Shown: positions 43,825-56,574 of the stretch, in pieces | Layout of the letters: each line of letters starts with the position of its first letter | Numbering within the stretch: the stretch's first letter is position 1 | Source: Pegea sp. RAD2-039 | Lineage: Eukaryota > Chordata > Thaliacea > Salpida > Salpidae | Assembly: GCA_034620365.1 (NCBI GenBank) | Contig: JAQGEQ010000071.1 | Location: forward strand, 3,658,001 to 3,722,000 | Reading direction: 5' to 3' | DNA length: 64,000 nucleotides | Made by a program: the position numbers and the translations under genes | The notes under the pieces: generated by a model | Database searches by the model: none | What the model saw: the letters and a program-made list of their open reading frames with translations, nothing else | What the model was told of the DNA's origin: nothing

Positions 43825-46821
43825 TTTCAAAATTTCATTCTAGAAAAAAATTTTAATAGATTTAAAGTAGTTAGAAACAAAATTATTAAAAATAAATGTT
43901 TATTGAATATTTTAGATAAAAGAATCAAGTTTAACTATTCATTATTGACTGAATAAACAAATATATTCACTAAAAAGTTTTAAAATATTAGAAAAAGAAA
44001 GATAGCTTTTTATTGTAACAAAACAACTTTAAAGTAAACAAACAAAATAATCTACAAATCAAAATCATAAAATTTGTTAATAAAAAAGTCGGATATTAGA
44101 TTAAGTTCAGTTTTTAGTCATGAAATTTTAAACAATGAAGTTTTAAATAAAATTTCAATCAATAAACTTTAAAATTGTACAGGTCAGAAAAGTAGTTAAT
44201 TACAAAAAAGAGTATTAGAACTCGAAGCAGACGACAATCTTATACTGTTGGGGATTCCCTAAACTGTAAACATTTATAGTCTTTAAATTAAAATAGTTAA
44301 TTATATACAAGATATAGCTCATGAATTTTGTTAATATTTGTAGTAATAGATAAAAATATTTTGCAAAACTTAAAATTTAAAAGTTGTAACAGACAAATTT
44401 TTAAAACTTACTACCATACTAGAAGTCGATATACCAAAAATCTTAGAATTTAAATCATATAAACAAATTTATTTATAACTTTATTGAGCTTGATTAATAT
44501 GTCAGGTATCAATTTTCTAATTAAATAAAATACTATCAGGAAGTGTATTAAGCATGGTGTGATTCAAAAGTTAAGTGCTTGATTACAACAAGAATAATTC
44601 ATTAAAGCGAAGCTTTTATTTGACACAAACTAATTGTCTTAATGACAATCATAATAAAGTTAATTATAGGTTATAACTGTGCAAGGTTTTAAAATAAATT
44701 TTAATCTTAACTTCAGTTAAGAGCAACTCAATGAAAAAGTATGCTCAGCATATAAGTAAGTAAACTAAGAACGAAAAATCATTGTTGGATAAAAAAAATA
44801 CAAAGAAGATGCTATAAAGATAAAAGATCATAAAATAATAAAATCTCCAATGTTGTAACTTAAACTTAAGTAAATATCTAAGATTTGATCTAGTGATTTA
44901 CATTGTAAAAATTTTAGTTGAGCTGCAAAGGTTTTTAATTAGACTAAGTTTAGACAAATATAATAAAATATATATTGACATTACCTTAATCTAAGCAGCA
45001 AATTAAATAACTTGAAAGATCTTATTCTACATTGTAATTGATAGAATGTTTTAAGTAATTTCAAAAATAATAAATTTTCTGTAATTTCAAAAATAATGAA
45101 TTTTCTGTAATTTCACTGTGAGGAAGAAAGTATTTTCAGTGATGGAATATAAATATTGGTTACAGAAGTTTAAAATAAGTTATAGTTTATACAGCTATAA
45201 CTTTAAAAATTAAAAAGTTGATTTATGTTTTGTTTGTTGAGGAAATTTACTTACATACAATATAATAGTTTATTATTATATAAAATATATTAGTATATGA
45301 AAAGTAAAATACAATGTTTAAAAACTGTGTAACAAAGAGTTAATTAAATATTGTAGTTGTAACTATTTTAATTTGTACAGTACCGTCTATAGTTCTTTTC
45401 GTTTTAGACCAAATATTTCAGATTTAAACTATTAAAAATTTTACTTATTTACTTTCAGGAAAAAAAATTAATAATAAATTTGCTTAACTGAAAACATTAG
45501 GTTTGAACTTTAACAGCTTTGTTATTTAGTAGCAAGTATTAGGATGGTAATAAGTCAAAATTTTGTTTGTGAAATGACGTACAGCCTTTTACTATAATTG
45601 AATAGGATATCGCTCATTTTAATTCTTTTTTTTCTATTTTTATTTCTTTTTTTTCAATGTAATTTATAAGTAGAATTCAATTTTTCTCACAATTTTCTAA
45701 AGATTGTTTGATGTTACTTTTGTTTATTGTTGTTTAAAAGATTTTTACTATTGTCTTTTTTTCCTTTTGTTTGTTTTAGTATTTTTTCTTCTTTGCTTTT
45801 AAACTTATGTATTAAAACTTTTTTTTGAGCTATATTTAAATTTTTTTCATAAGACTTGATATTTTTAATATTTCAAATTGTTTTAAATATTTATTTTAGA
45901 ATTTATTTTTTTATATTTTTCTGAAATCTCAATATTTATTTGTCTCATTTTATTATTTGTTTTAATTGCTTTAACTTGTCACTGTTTATCATTGATATTT
46001 TAGTTTAACTTTTCAACAAAATGAATATAATATTTATATTTTTTATGTGTGTAATTTTTCATTTATAATAATTTATTCAATTTCATATAAATTTGAAAAG
46101 CTGAACTTTTGTAAAAACTAGATATAATTATTTTTGAAATATTGAATTTTTGAAGTATTATAAATACTTTTCAAAGAAATTATTATACATTATAAGTATT
46201 TAATTTTTAAAACAATTGCTTTAGTTATACATAATTTTTTTGTTTTTATTATTTGTCTGCAAAAAGTTTATTATTTGTAAGTTTTAAAAGTAATTAAATA
46301 AATACTATAAAACAGTTTTCATGTTTTATTAAAAGCTAAGTTTTAGATTTAAGAAATTGTTCCACTTAATATTGTGTGAATCATAAATCATAATATTTTA
46401 TTAGGAGAATTAATACTTTAAAAGATTAATATGCAAACATTAGATTATCAGTTAGATTATTGTGTTTGTTTTATTATTAATAAGTTTTTTATTAAAAAAT
46501 TGTTACAACTATAAATTTCTAGTAACTTATGAAAATTCAAACATTATTTTATATCAGATTTTAAAGATTTTCTTATTTCTTAGAAGTAAGTTTGGAAAGA
46601 ATTGAGAGAATGTGTTAATTTCTATTTGATGATGGCTTTCAACACTTCTCAAGTGAGTCTATAACCATGAAATTAAGCTGTTATCAACTATCAAATATAT
46701 TTCAGGATTTAATCAGCAATTTCATCTACTACATTCTATTACTGCCTTCAAGTTTAATAATTCTCTGTTTTGCAGTTTTGATTAATTGGACAGGCTGGAA
46801 ACTTTTTACACAAAACTAATT
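43825..46821. other. Divergent upstream region, very AT-rich, 3 kb
   Basis: Lies between the divergently transcribed M1AP (-) and GT31 (+) genes. No coding sequence supported. A 27-bp direct duplication (TTTCAAAAATAAT(A/G)AATTTT plus CTGTAA) sits at about 45059-45113. A candidate 3' splice site, CTCTGTTTTGCAG, ends at 46775, suggesting a 5' UTR intron or trans-splice acceptor for the GT31 gene. Confidence 0.45.
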
Positions 46822-47823
46822 ATGAAATTATTATCTAAACTTCTTTTACTTTTCGTTTTTCTTCTTTTATTTTTCACAAACTATAAAACTTCTTTCGTTT
46901 TCACAAGCATTATAGCAACCTTATGTCGAAATATGAGGATTCCAACTGACTTTACCATTTACCCAGACTCTCAACTTGGCATCCAACCTTATGACGTCAC
47001 CAAGTACCACTACATCCTTAACAACCAACAAGTATGTACTGATAGGGTATTTCTGGTTGTCATGGTGAAAACACAACCAAAACACATCAAACAACGTGAA
47101 GCAATCCGTAAAACTTGGGGCAAATTATCAAATTGGGGTGAAACAGGTCAAAAAATGCTGGTAATGTTTATGTTAGGAATAGATCCAGAAATCGACAACT
47201 CACACGTAATCGAAGAATCGCGTCGTCATGGTGATATCATACAAGATAGCTTCGTTGAAAGTTTCTACAACTTAACTGTCAAATTAGTGTCCCAGTACAA
47301 ATGGACCGTCAAATATTGTCCACAGGCTCGCTATTTTATGACGACTGATGACGATATGTTCATCCATACACGAAATATCATCAAGTTTCTTGAAAATAAA
47401 TATGGTGATGAGGGCCAGGGTGTCTTTGTAGGTCATTTACACTCTGGGTCACCTCCATACAGGGACTCAGCTGTCAAATATAGCGTCCCATCTAGTATTT
47501 ATCGAGGATTATATTATCCTGACTATTGTGCTGGGGCAGGCTACATCCTATCAATGGACGCAGTTCGATTACTCTTCCTACAATCCACTAATCTTCCTCT
47601 CATCTACATCGATGATGTTTATTCAGGACTCTTAGGGCGTGTAGCTGGGGTTCTCCCTACACATGACCCACGTTTCTTTGGTGAGATGAAGATCGTTAAT
47701 GATGCTTGTTTGTTTGATCATTTTTTTACGTCACATGGTTATTCTCCTGAACAAATTATTGAAATGTTTTCCCACGTGCGCAAGGGCGCCACCGGTGGTC
47801 GATTTTGTTGGGCTAAATTGTGA
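46822..47823 (+). CDS. GT31 beta-1,3-glycosyltransferase (B3GALT/B3GNT type), 333 aa
   Basis: Start at the ATG at 46822 (MKLLSKLLLLFVFLLLFF); the open frame extends further 5' only from a TTG just after a splice acceptor. Type II membrane topology: short cytoplasmic end, TM about residues 5-20, luminal catalytic domain. GT31 motifs in order: FLVVMVKTQPKHIKQREAIR followed by KTWG, the DxD motif in YFMTTDDDMFIH, YPDYCAGAGYILSMDAVRLL, and YIDDVYSGLLGRVAGVLPTH. It would add Gal or GlcNAc/GalNAc in beta-1,3 linkage in the Golgi using UDP-sugar and Mn2+. Its acceptor cannot be told; the IDDVYSG(L)L motif leaves both B3GALT and brainiac/bre-5-like enzymes open. Single coding exon, as common in this family. 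Confidence 0.88.
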   Translation: MKLLSKLLLLFVFLLLFFTNYKTSFVFTSIIATLCRNMRIPTDFTIYPDSQLGIQPYDVTKYHYILNNQQVCTDRVFLVVMVKTQPKHIKQREAIRKTWGKLSNWGETGQKMLVMFMLGIDPEIDNSHVIEESRRHGDIIQDSFVESFYNLTVKLVSQYKWTVKYCPQARYFMTTDDDMFIHTRNIIKFLENKYGDEGQGVFVGHLHSGSPPYRDSAVKYSVPSSIYRGLYYPDYCAGAGYILSMDAVRLLFLQSTNLPLIYIDDVYSGLLGRVAGVLPTHDPRFFGEMKIVNDACLFDHFFTSHGYSPEQIIEMFSHVRKGATGGRFCWAKL

Positions 47824-48048
47824 CCATGACTATTTACAGTTACTTGCCTCTGTTTGTATCTTGCCTAGTGTGTTGTCCATGACGTGACTTGCGATCGCGA
47901 TGCGCTGAGACCTCAGTGATGAACTCGTTTTAATTTATGAGCTTGGTTTCTACTTTTTAAAGTGCAAATTTGACTTTTTGTTGTTTATTTATTAAACCGT
48001 TTTGACTTTGTTCTGTTGTTAATGTCATTTTAATTTATGACCATTTTG

Positions 48049-50944
48049 TCAGAATAAACAGAACATTGGAAAGATAAAAACAAAGGCGATAAATAATAAA
48101 ATGAAATAACGACGAATATAGGTGAGAATAACAGCACACAAAATAAAGAGAAATACACTGACTGGTGTAAAATACGTTAAAAAACATTCTAAGCCGGCTT
48201 TTGCTGTTTTGACTTCAGTTTTTCTAGTTGTTGATGACGTTATTCTTTGAATTAAAGTTGAATGATTTGGTTTCATCTTTAACGATGTAGAGCCATGTTG
48301 AAGGAGCCTAGATGAGGTCTCTGGCCTCAAGTTTATTTGAGTTTTTTGCGTGTTAGATTCTTTGATGTTTGTTGTTGATGACGATGCTATAGTGGCAAGA
48401 TATTTAGCAGTGAATTTAAAGCTAGTCGGCGAAACACTCATGCTTGGGTTACTAGTTGTAGAAACAGTCGTGCTTGGGTTACTAGTTGCAGAAACAGTCG
48501 TGCTTGGGTTACTAGTTACAGAAACACTCGTGCTTGGGTTACTAGTTGTAGAAGCAGTCGTGCTTGGGTTGCTAAAACACTCGTGCTTGGGTTACTAGTT
48601 GCAGAAACACTCGTGCTTGGGTTACTAGTTGTAGAAACAGTCGTGCTTGGGTTACTAGTTGGCGAAACAGTCGTGCTTGGGTTACTAGTTGTAGAAACAG
48701 TCATGCTTGGGTTACTAGTTGTTGAAACACTCGTGCTTAGGTTACTAGTTCCAGAAAAACTCGTATTTGGGTTACTAGTTGTTGAGACACTCGTGATTGG
48801 GTTGCTAGTTGCAGAGACACTCGTATTTGAGTTACTAGTTGTAGAAACACTCGTGCTTGGGTTGCTAGTTGTAGAAACAGTCGTGCTTGGGTTGCTAGTT
48901 GCTGAAACACTCGTGCTTGGGTTGCTAGTTGGCGAAACAGTCGTGCTTGGGTTACCAGTTGCAGAGACAGTCGTGTTTGGGTTACTAGTTGCAGAGACAG
49001 TCGTATTTGGGTTACTAGTTGCAGAGACAGTCGTATTTGGGGTGCTAGTTGCTGAAACACTCGTGCTTGGGTTACTAGTTGCAGAGACAGTTGTATCTGG
49101 GTTGTTAGTTGCAGAGACAGTCGTATTTGGGTTACTAGTTGCAGAGACAGTCGTATTTGGGTTGCTAGTTGTAGAAACACTCGTGCTTGGGTTACTAGTT
49201 GTTGAAACACTCGTGATTGGGTTGCTAGTTGCAGAGACAGTCGTATTTGAGTTACTAGTTGTAGAAACAGTCGTATTTGGGTTGCTGGTTGTTGAAACAC
49301 TCGTATTTGGGTTACTAGTTGCAGAGACCGTCGTATTTGAGTTACTAGTTGTAGAGACAGTCGTATTTGGGTTACTAGTTGCAGAGACCGTCGTATTTGG
49401 GTTGCTAGTTGCTGAAACAGTCGTATTTGGGTTGCTAGTTGTTGAAACACTCGTATTTGGGTTACTAGTTGCAGATACCGTCGTATTTGGGTTACTAGTT
49501 GCAGAGACCGTCGTAATTTGGTTGCTAGTTGCTGAAACAGTCGTATTTGGGTTACTAGTTGTTGAAACACTCGTATTTGGGTTACTAGTTGCAGAGACCG
49601 TCGTATTTGAGTTACTAGTTGTAGAGACAGTCGTATTTGGGTTACTAGTTGCAGAGACCGTCGTGCTTAGGTTACTAGTTGTTGAAACAGTCGTGCTTGG
49701 GTTACTAGTTGCAGAGACAGTCGTATTTGGGTTACTAGTTGCTGAAACACTCGTGATTGGGTTGCTAGTTGCAGAGACAGTCGTATTTGGGTTACTAGTT
49801 GCTGAAACACTCGTGATTGGGTTGCTAGTTGTAGAAACAGTCGTATTTGGGTTACTAGTTGCAGAGACAGTCGTATTTGGATTACTAGTTGCTGAAACAG
49901 TCGTCGTTTTGGGTTACTAGTTGCAGAAACAGCTGTTATTTGCTGACTAGTTTGTCGATCAGATATCATTGAGCTGAAAGTATTGATGAATGTTGACTGA
50001 CTAATGTTCATCAAATTGGTTTTATAAACTGTTGTTGTAACATCATAGTTCATGCATTGTGAACTTCTATAAAAATTTCTCATTTTTACTATGTCATTAC
50101 TCCAGAGGTGGTGACTAAGATCACTATCAGGTTTACAATTGATACAATGATCTGATTTACATAAAATTTGTAGAGAAGTTTTTTCTAAAGCTCGTAAATA
50201 CGCCTCCAATAGCTTGCAGTTACAATTAATAGGGTTATTCAATATTGAAAAAATTGTAATTTTACTTTGAATCAATTTATCTAGGTTGATTTCTTCAATC
50301 TGGTTAGACTTTAAGTTTAATTTCTGTAGACTTGGTGGCATCAATTGAAAATCAAATGTTCTGATCATGTTATTGCCTACATCCAACTTTATCAAGTTTT
50401 TAAACTTTTTGAAAGAACTTTGACTTGTAGAAATTTCATTTAATTTAATTTGTAATTTCAATTGTTGAACATTTTCGGACAAAAACTGTTTTAATCTGTT
50501 TAATTTCAATTTCTTGTTTGAAATTATATCTAAGGTCTCCAAGTTTTTAAAAGGTTTTAATAAACTCAAATTAAAAGAGGTATGACTCACATCTATAGTT
50601 TCAATACTCGTTGATGAATTAAAAGTGTAATCAACTTGATTCAAAATACATTTGTCTAATAACATATACTTTAAACTAACTAACTTTTCTATTGCTTGTA
50701 ACCTGAAGTCCCTAAAATTGACATTATAAGACATCCATGATACCAGATTAGGAAACGATCTTGAAATCTTATCAAGAGAAGTTTCTAAGTTATTTAACTG
50801 TAACCTAGTTATGCTGGGGTTGATAAAGTCATTAAAATCTTCTCCTTCGCAAATGTAATTTTTAGTGCCACTATTGTAGCAGCCTAGTGAGCTTGAGTAG
50901 CTTACAGTTGTGATATAAAACACAAAAAATAAAAATGCTTTCAT
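48049..50944 (-). CDS. LRR cell-surface protein with mucin-like VNTR stalk and TM; frame broken twice in VNTR
   Basis: Start at the ATG at 50944 (MKAFLFFVFYITTVSYSSS, signal peptide; the frame upstream starts with GTG). About five LRRs follow (LQKLNLKSNQIEEINLDKL is the clearest), then a Cys-rich LRRCT (NPINCNCKLLEAYLRALE). Next comes a Ser/Thr-rich stalk of ten-residue repeats S-(A/T)-T-S-N-P-(S/N)-T-(S/T)-V. At the 3' end, SFKFTAKYLATIASSS leads to a hydrophobic C-terminus with two possible membrane spans (VSVFLFILCAVILTYIRR). The stalk is not in one frame: a 2-nt insertion near 49903 and a 7-nt deletion near 48573 do not cancel. As written, translation from the ATG leaves the TSNP frame and stops at 49667. 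Either a recent pseudogene, an assembly error in the VNTR, or splicing within it. LRR family not identified. Confidence 0.6.
48428..49930. repeat. 30-bp VNTR, about 50 copies
   Basis: Unit on the plus strand: GCAGAGACAGTCGTATTTGG + GTTACTAGTT. In coding sense it gives the ten-residue mucin-like repeat of the LRR gene. Two non-30-bp units occur: a 32-bp unit at about 49891-49922 and a 23-bp unit at about 48567-48589. Two main subtypes alternate (TCGTGCTTGG towards the left end, TCGTATTTGG in the middle and right), pointing to repeated internal slippage or unequal crossover. Confidence 0.92.
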
Positions 50945-52701
50945 TATCACTCATCAAAATTTGAGAAACCTAAATTAAAATCAATGAATGCCAAATCTAA
51001 AAATATGTGAACTTTATTAATAAAGCTGAATTAATCCATTCTTCTATTGTTTGTATTTTGAATTAAGCTTTCTCACTTAAGTAAACCCTTAAATACAACT
51101 AATTTCTTTATTTTAAAATGTTTTTCCTTATCTGGATACTTTTTCTCATTATTTCGTGAGCTTTTTTTTAAAAATCTATTAGTAAGCAATAAAAACAAGA
51201 ATTTTTTATCATTTTTTGCTTTCCTTAGCAAACATAGGCAACAAATTTATTCAGCCTTGCTAAAATACCAAATCAAGTTTAAATTCTAAAAACTTGCAAA
51301 ACCTACTCTATTAACTTAAAAAAAATGTTACAGCTCAATATAAATAAGAAAGAAAAGTTTACAAGCTAAATTAAAATTTTTAATCTGTTAATAGCAATTT
51401 ATTAAAGCATATCATAAATCTAAAGAATATTAAATGTTTGCATATAAGTTTCAAATTTTGCTAAAATAAGTTGCAAAAAAAGATCAAAATCGAAAGAGTC
51501 TAGAGATACTGAATTCAAAAAACGAGGTCATAAGATATCAACATGGCGGAAATAGCGATAGCTTTTATAACAGCTATCAATTTATAAGCAATTTTGAAGT
51601 CAATTGTTTAATTTTGAATCAGCTTTTAGTAGATTATAATTTTTTGTTTTCAGATTTAATGCTCCTACCAATTTGACCCGACTTAAAAGCTACATCTGAT
51701 CAATTTTAATTAACCAGTCAATTCATTTGACCATAAAAAGACTTGTAGCTTTAGGACAAAAATTATGTTTTCTAAATTTTCGCTTGGTTGCAGTTCTGAT
51801 AGATTCATTTGTATAAACTTCTATTTTACTTCTATTTTATTACTTTCTTGTGATATAGTAATATCCAAATAATTCATTACGGTTTCTGTAAATCCTTCTT
51901 GGAGGGTTTTGTATAACATTTTTATCGGAATATTAAATGTCAGCAAACATGATGACATTGACATCATACTGAAAAAAGTGCAACTCGTTTTTTTTAAGAT
52001 GTTAGTTTGTCTGAAAGTGACTAGTTTTGTATCAGTAACAATCAACTTTAAAGTTAAATTCATTTTCTTTTTATCAAAACTTAATTATGAACTCAATATT
52101 TTTGGTTCTGCTTCAACTATATTTGTATTAATTCACTTTTTTAAACAGTTATTCCCTAAATTTGTGCTCGAAAACGTTTATTTAGAGCTCGATTTTATAA
52201 TAAGCCAGTTTAGTCAGTATTCTAGTTTACTTTTAGAGCCGGTTGATATATTTTTGATGAACCTGCAAAAAATTGAATATAATTTGGATTCAATAGATTA
52301 TCTTTAACAATAAAGTTTTCTTTTGTTAATTCAAAAGTGAAATATAAAAGTCTTACAATAAATCAAATGTAAAAGTTTACCTTTTTTATATTTTTAAATG
52401 TAAATTTAATTTTTTATATAATTTTGTTATTTAGTTATTTTATAATATAAAATAAATTTTAGTTTAATTTATTGAAATAATTTTTTTAGATTTAATCATT
52501 AAAATTGGTAGAATTATTACAACTATTATTATATTTTATAATTTTTCAAATAAATTTTACTGTTTATTTTATTTCCTGATGTTTTCTTTTAAAATTACTC
52601 TGATTTTATTTTTCATTTGATGGTTTATAAAGTTTCTATTTTTATCTCTAAGAAATAATTAAATTTAAAATATTAAAAAAAATAAATTTCAGATTTTAAA
52701 G
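50945..52701. other. Intergenic segment between LRR gene and INTS2
   Basis: No firm gene. Opposed open frames at 51821-52063 (-, a true ATG at 52063, 80 codons) and 51873-52307 (+, no early ATG) overlap; neither shows a known domain. An AATAAAG follows the plus-strand frame at 52308. An ATGGCGG in a good start context at 51543 is closed after 14 codons. A splice acceptor-like TTTCAG at 52687-52692 precedes the INTS2 ATG by 9 nt. Confidence 0.4.
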
Positions 52702-55700
52702 ATGAATGAAGTCAAAAGATCTCTTCCAAAAACAAAAGATCACATCTTTTATCAAGACCTAATCACAGTGGCATCACAATTTGATCCTGACCGACTTTTA
52801 GCCCTAACAACTGACCAAGTTCGTCCTTTACTACCTTCAATTGTCAGGGCAGCAGTGTGTCCAGGTCTAGATACAAGTCCTGAGTGGGAAAAGAACAAAA
52901 CAAAACTTCTGTTGCTATGTAATCGCGACCCACAATCAAATGATATCTTGAAATTCCTTGAAACTGATTTTTCAGTACTTCGAGAAGACCTTCTCATCAC
53001 TATGACGTCACAAAAGAAAGCAATTGCTTCTGGGTCTTCCCCTGAAAGCTTGATGAATATAAGCTGTGAAGTTATATCGATATATGAAGCTTCACCCTCT
53101 CTCGATCGTTTTCGACGACTCGGCCACGAGATGGCGCTGTTGTTGAATCTTTCAGCATCTTTTGATAGCAAACAAATGGCTCTTTTTACTTCAGACCTAT
53201 TTTCTTCTTCTGTTTACTTGCCAACAACAACTGATCTTCTTTGTCTTCTCTGTGCTGAACTTCCAGCTATTTATGACGTCATCTCTGTATGTCACGCGCT
53301 TTTATATGCCAATAATGGTAACAAAGCAATTTGCAAGCTTCTGGCTAACAACCCAGATCAGTTACCAGCGGTCTTTGACCATTTCTTTCATCTTCTGGAT
53401 ACTGATAATTCTAAAGACGAGTCCCCACGTGGCCCTAATCTCGAACAACGTGTGCAATCGTGTTTGTTGGCCCTTTGTGACGTCAGCAGTGGTCAAGCAC
53501 TGACTATTAGGTCACTTTGTGTCCAACATTGTCAAATGGCCGACTTGGCGGTCATTCTAACCCTGGACTACTTACCACAGCAACCTGGGAACGATTCTAA
53601 AATGTTACCTGTCCACCATGCAGTGACATTTGTCAGCGGTTTGTTGCTAGGCAACGACTCCAAAGCCAAAAGTTGGTTTGCTGCGTATCTAAGAGCCACT
53701 AGAAGTGATTTGGATAATTGTTTGTGGTGCTGTTTGGTCACTGAATTAAAATTAGTGGTTAAAAGTGCGATGTTAGATTCCAAACAAGAACTTCACTGCC
53801 TACTCGATTGTCAGTGTGTCAGAGCAGCTGGGATTCTTCGATTGTTCTGTGCAATCCGCGCGATTCCTGGCATACGTTTTCATGACAACGAATCTCAACT
53901 ACTCCTGCTCCTCATAACTTCATTTCCACCTTTTACTCCCGCTGGAGTCCGTTTTGTATCCCTTGCTCTTGCTACCCTTTTATTGTGTCCTACTCTCATC
54001 AAAGGATCTTCAGAAGAACGTCGTGTTGTGTCTTGGATTCGTTGGTTGTCAGGTAAATCCTTGGAAACGGATCATCTTGCATCAGCGTCAACTTTCGCAG
54101 AACAATTGTTGTTAACAGCGATTCATCTCCTCGAAGATCGAAAACAAGAAGCTGTGAGACTAGCTCAGTCAATTTTAGGGGTTCGAATCAAAGTTGAACC
54201 TTCAACTTTTACAAAAATTAGAACTATTTTTACAAAAGAAGTCTTCCCAACTCAAAAAGTCGCTGAGCACGCGATCAAAGTGCCCCCAACGCCCCAAATC
54301 AACGCGAATCTAACCGGATACCTCCCTGTTCACTGTGTCTTTCAACTTTTACAAACGCGCGCGTTCTGTAGTTATCAAATCCCGGTTCGAGACTGGATTT
54401 ATGATCAAATCTTAGTAGCAGCATCACCTCTACATCCTCAACTCCAACCTCTGATCTTTCAATTTGTTTCAACCCTGGTAAATCCCCCATCCCATCGAGG
54501 GTTACATACACACACACCTCTCAACACACCATTCACTCAACAACAAATCCTTCGCGTCTACAGCGTTGATTACGTCACATCTTTAACCAGCAAACTTCTC
54601 ATGTTATATTATGTCTTACTCTACGAAGAAAATGTCCTTAATCATACCAAAGAGCTGGTAACAGTCCCCAATCGCCCTATGAGGCTCCCCGCCGCCCTCA
54701 TCAACGCGATTCCAGTTAAATTACTTCTTCACAAAGCTAGATTAGAACCACGCGCGTGTAGTGGTCTTTATCCCGCCCTTTTTGGACTTCTCATTAATCA
54801 TCTTCCTCATCTTTGTATGACGTCAGATTCACTCGATGAAAACTCCCCTCCACGCCCTCTATCTAACGACTGTATGACGTCACTAAACGCGAACAGCTTT
54901 TATCAAAGTCTTCAACGAGCTTCTGTAAGCAGTGCGCGTACAATCATCAACTTACGCGCGCTTTCGCATCAGCACACACGTGTCGATGACGTCATCGGTT
55001 TAGTGCGCGCGTTCACTTGGGGATTACCCCATTTATTGGATGTGAAGGTCGCGCGACGCGTGCGTCAGGAAGCCCTCAAATTCTGGCTTCGACTTAACTC
55101 GTTGGTTCCTCGCCAATTATGGGTTTCAACAATCAGCTCTTTACTACCTTCTAGTAGCTCGTGGACATCTTCTAAACTTCCAGAAGATTTTAAAGATTCT
55201 CTCGACTTCCAGAAGCTTGTTGATGATCCTTTAACATGTCTGAGTGTTGATGTAAAAGCTCTTCGATGTCCAGAGTTCTTTCAAATGATCTTGAGGATTT
55301 TAGAAGCTTCGTTGTCAGCTGCCAAGGCAAACACGGTTGCTATGCTGAAAGCAAACCCGACTCTGGTTGCTAAGGGACAACGCCATAAAGGTCAACGAAG
55401 TCTAGCGGAAGTTGATAAGGAAAAAGAAGATTTAAGATCTGCTCTTATCGCTACTTTACAAGGGACTGCTGTTCAAATTCTCATAGAGATCTGTGGATTC
55501 GATGACGTCACTTCTGATGATGATGATGTGAATTTACTGACGTCACGACGCGAGATACAATGTTTGGCTTGCTCAGCGATTCATCAAATATTCATCCAAG
55601 ATAAAAGAACAGCTCGTCTAGTACACTTACAAGTAGGTGCCCCATAATCTATTTGTTTCTTACTGGAAATGTTTATGTCTTTTTTAAGGGTTATTCACCG

Positions 55701-56257
55701 AAGCTGATCGCGGTTTTAGTAGCGGGAATTCCCTCAATGCACATCTGCGTCGATTTTGTTTCGGAATTATTACAACTTGCTGATCATTCGAAACACTTAT
55801 TTGCATTTGAACTTGCTTCTCACTTGTGTCTTCATTACCGGATGCCAAAACAGCTCGCAGTTGGTCGCTTGTGTCTAGCAACGATGTCAACACTTATCAC
55901 AGGTTGCCTAGCAACCACCACTTAGTAACTAATTAGCATATTCTGTTTGCAGTGATTCCAAATGATGAGTTCTGTGGGTTTTTTGATATTGCTTTAGATT
56001 CCATCCCGAATTTTACTTCAGCTTTTCCACCTCTTGTTCGTCAATCAATTTTGATTTTATTGCATCTTGCAAAGTTTGTTCAAGCGTCTGTTGCCTCACA
56101 ACAAAGTCACTTGCTCTCTACTGATGTTGAAGATTGGAAGAGATCACAAGATGAAGATTCTTATTTCTCGGATAATTCATTTGTATGTCTTTATTCAAAG
56201 ATCAGAAAAATTTATCGGAAGATTTTACTTCAAAATAAACCGGAGTCTGCTCTTTGA
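52702..56257 (+). CDS. INTS2: Integrator complex subunit 2 (1,149 aa)
   Basis: Three exons: 52702-55632, 55689-55902 and 55953-56257, with phases 0 and 1 matching. N-terminal region aligns with INTS2 (VYLPTTTDLLCLLCAELPAI; LLYANNGNKAICKLLANNPD; GQALTIRSLCVQHC, then LAVILTLDYL). Exon 2 holds the strongly conserved GYSPKLIAVLVAGIPSMHIC, matching human GYPCELLPLTVAGIPSMHIC, and exon 3 supplies the C-terminal helices. INTS2 is a scaffold of the Integrator core that, with INTS1/5/7/8, supports snRNA 3' processing and promoter-proximal termination by Pol II in the nucleus. Length fits the family (about 1,200 aa). The CDS has eight TGACGTCA copies, and intron 2 begins within the palindrome GTTGCCTAGCAAC. 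Very GC-rich patches occur near 54890-55060. Convergent with the cadherin gene. Confidence 0.93.
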
Positions 56258-56574
56258 CGATTTTTTATTTTTTGGCAAAATTTTTACACCAACGTTGATG
56301 TCCTCTTCTTTTGCAACATCGCTTCATGTGTGTCTTCAACATCCGCCGATATCGATTGTGACGACATAGGCGAAGCTGACTGCTGATTGGATGAATGAAG
56401 TGAAGGTTAGAGTCAGAAGTAACTTACTTGATGTTGCGCTAGGACTTTTATTGGATATTTTCCGAGATTTATGATTCGGTTTCCCTCACCAGGTGTCGCA
56501 ATTTTTTCTTTTTTGTATTTTTTTGAGCTGAAATTTGAATAAAAATTTAATTTAAAGATCAAAAATCTGATTTT
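56258..56574. other. Convergent 3' region, INTS2 / cadherin
   Basis: 317 nt between two convergent stop codons. Holds both 3' UTRs; no other feature seen. Confidence 0.4.

Noticed and set aside
48583..49920. Long plus-strand open frame (LLVVETVVLGLLVAET repeats) over the VNTR
   Set aside because: It is the antisense reading of a 30-bp repeat. It has no domain, and the LRR gene explains the minus strand.
48428..49930. Regular array mistaken for a CRISPR-like repeat
   Set aside because: Units are contiguous with no unique spacers, and the window is eukaryotic.
51821..52307. Overlapping opposed open frames of 80 and about 145 codons
   Set aside because: No domain, and the plus-strand frame has no early ATG. 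Left as unresolved in the intergenic note.
54375..54400. GGTTCGAGACT, resembling a tRNA B box
   Set aside because: It is within conserved INTS2 coding sequence, with no A box or cloverleaf around it.
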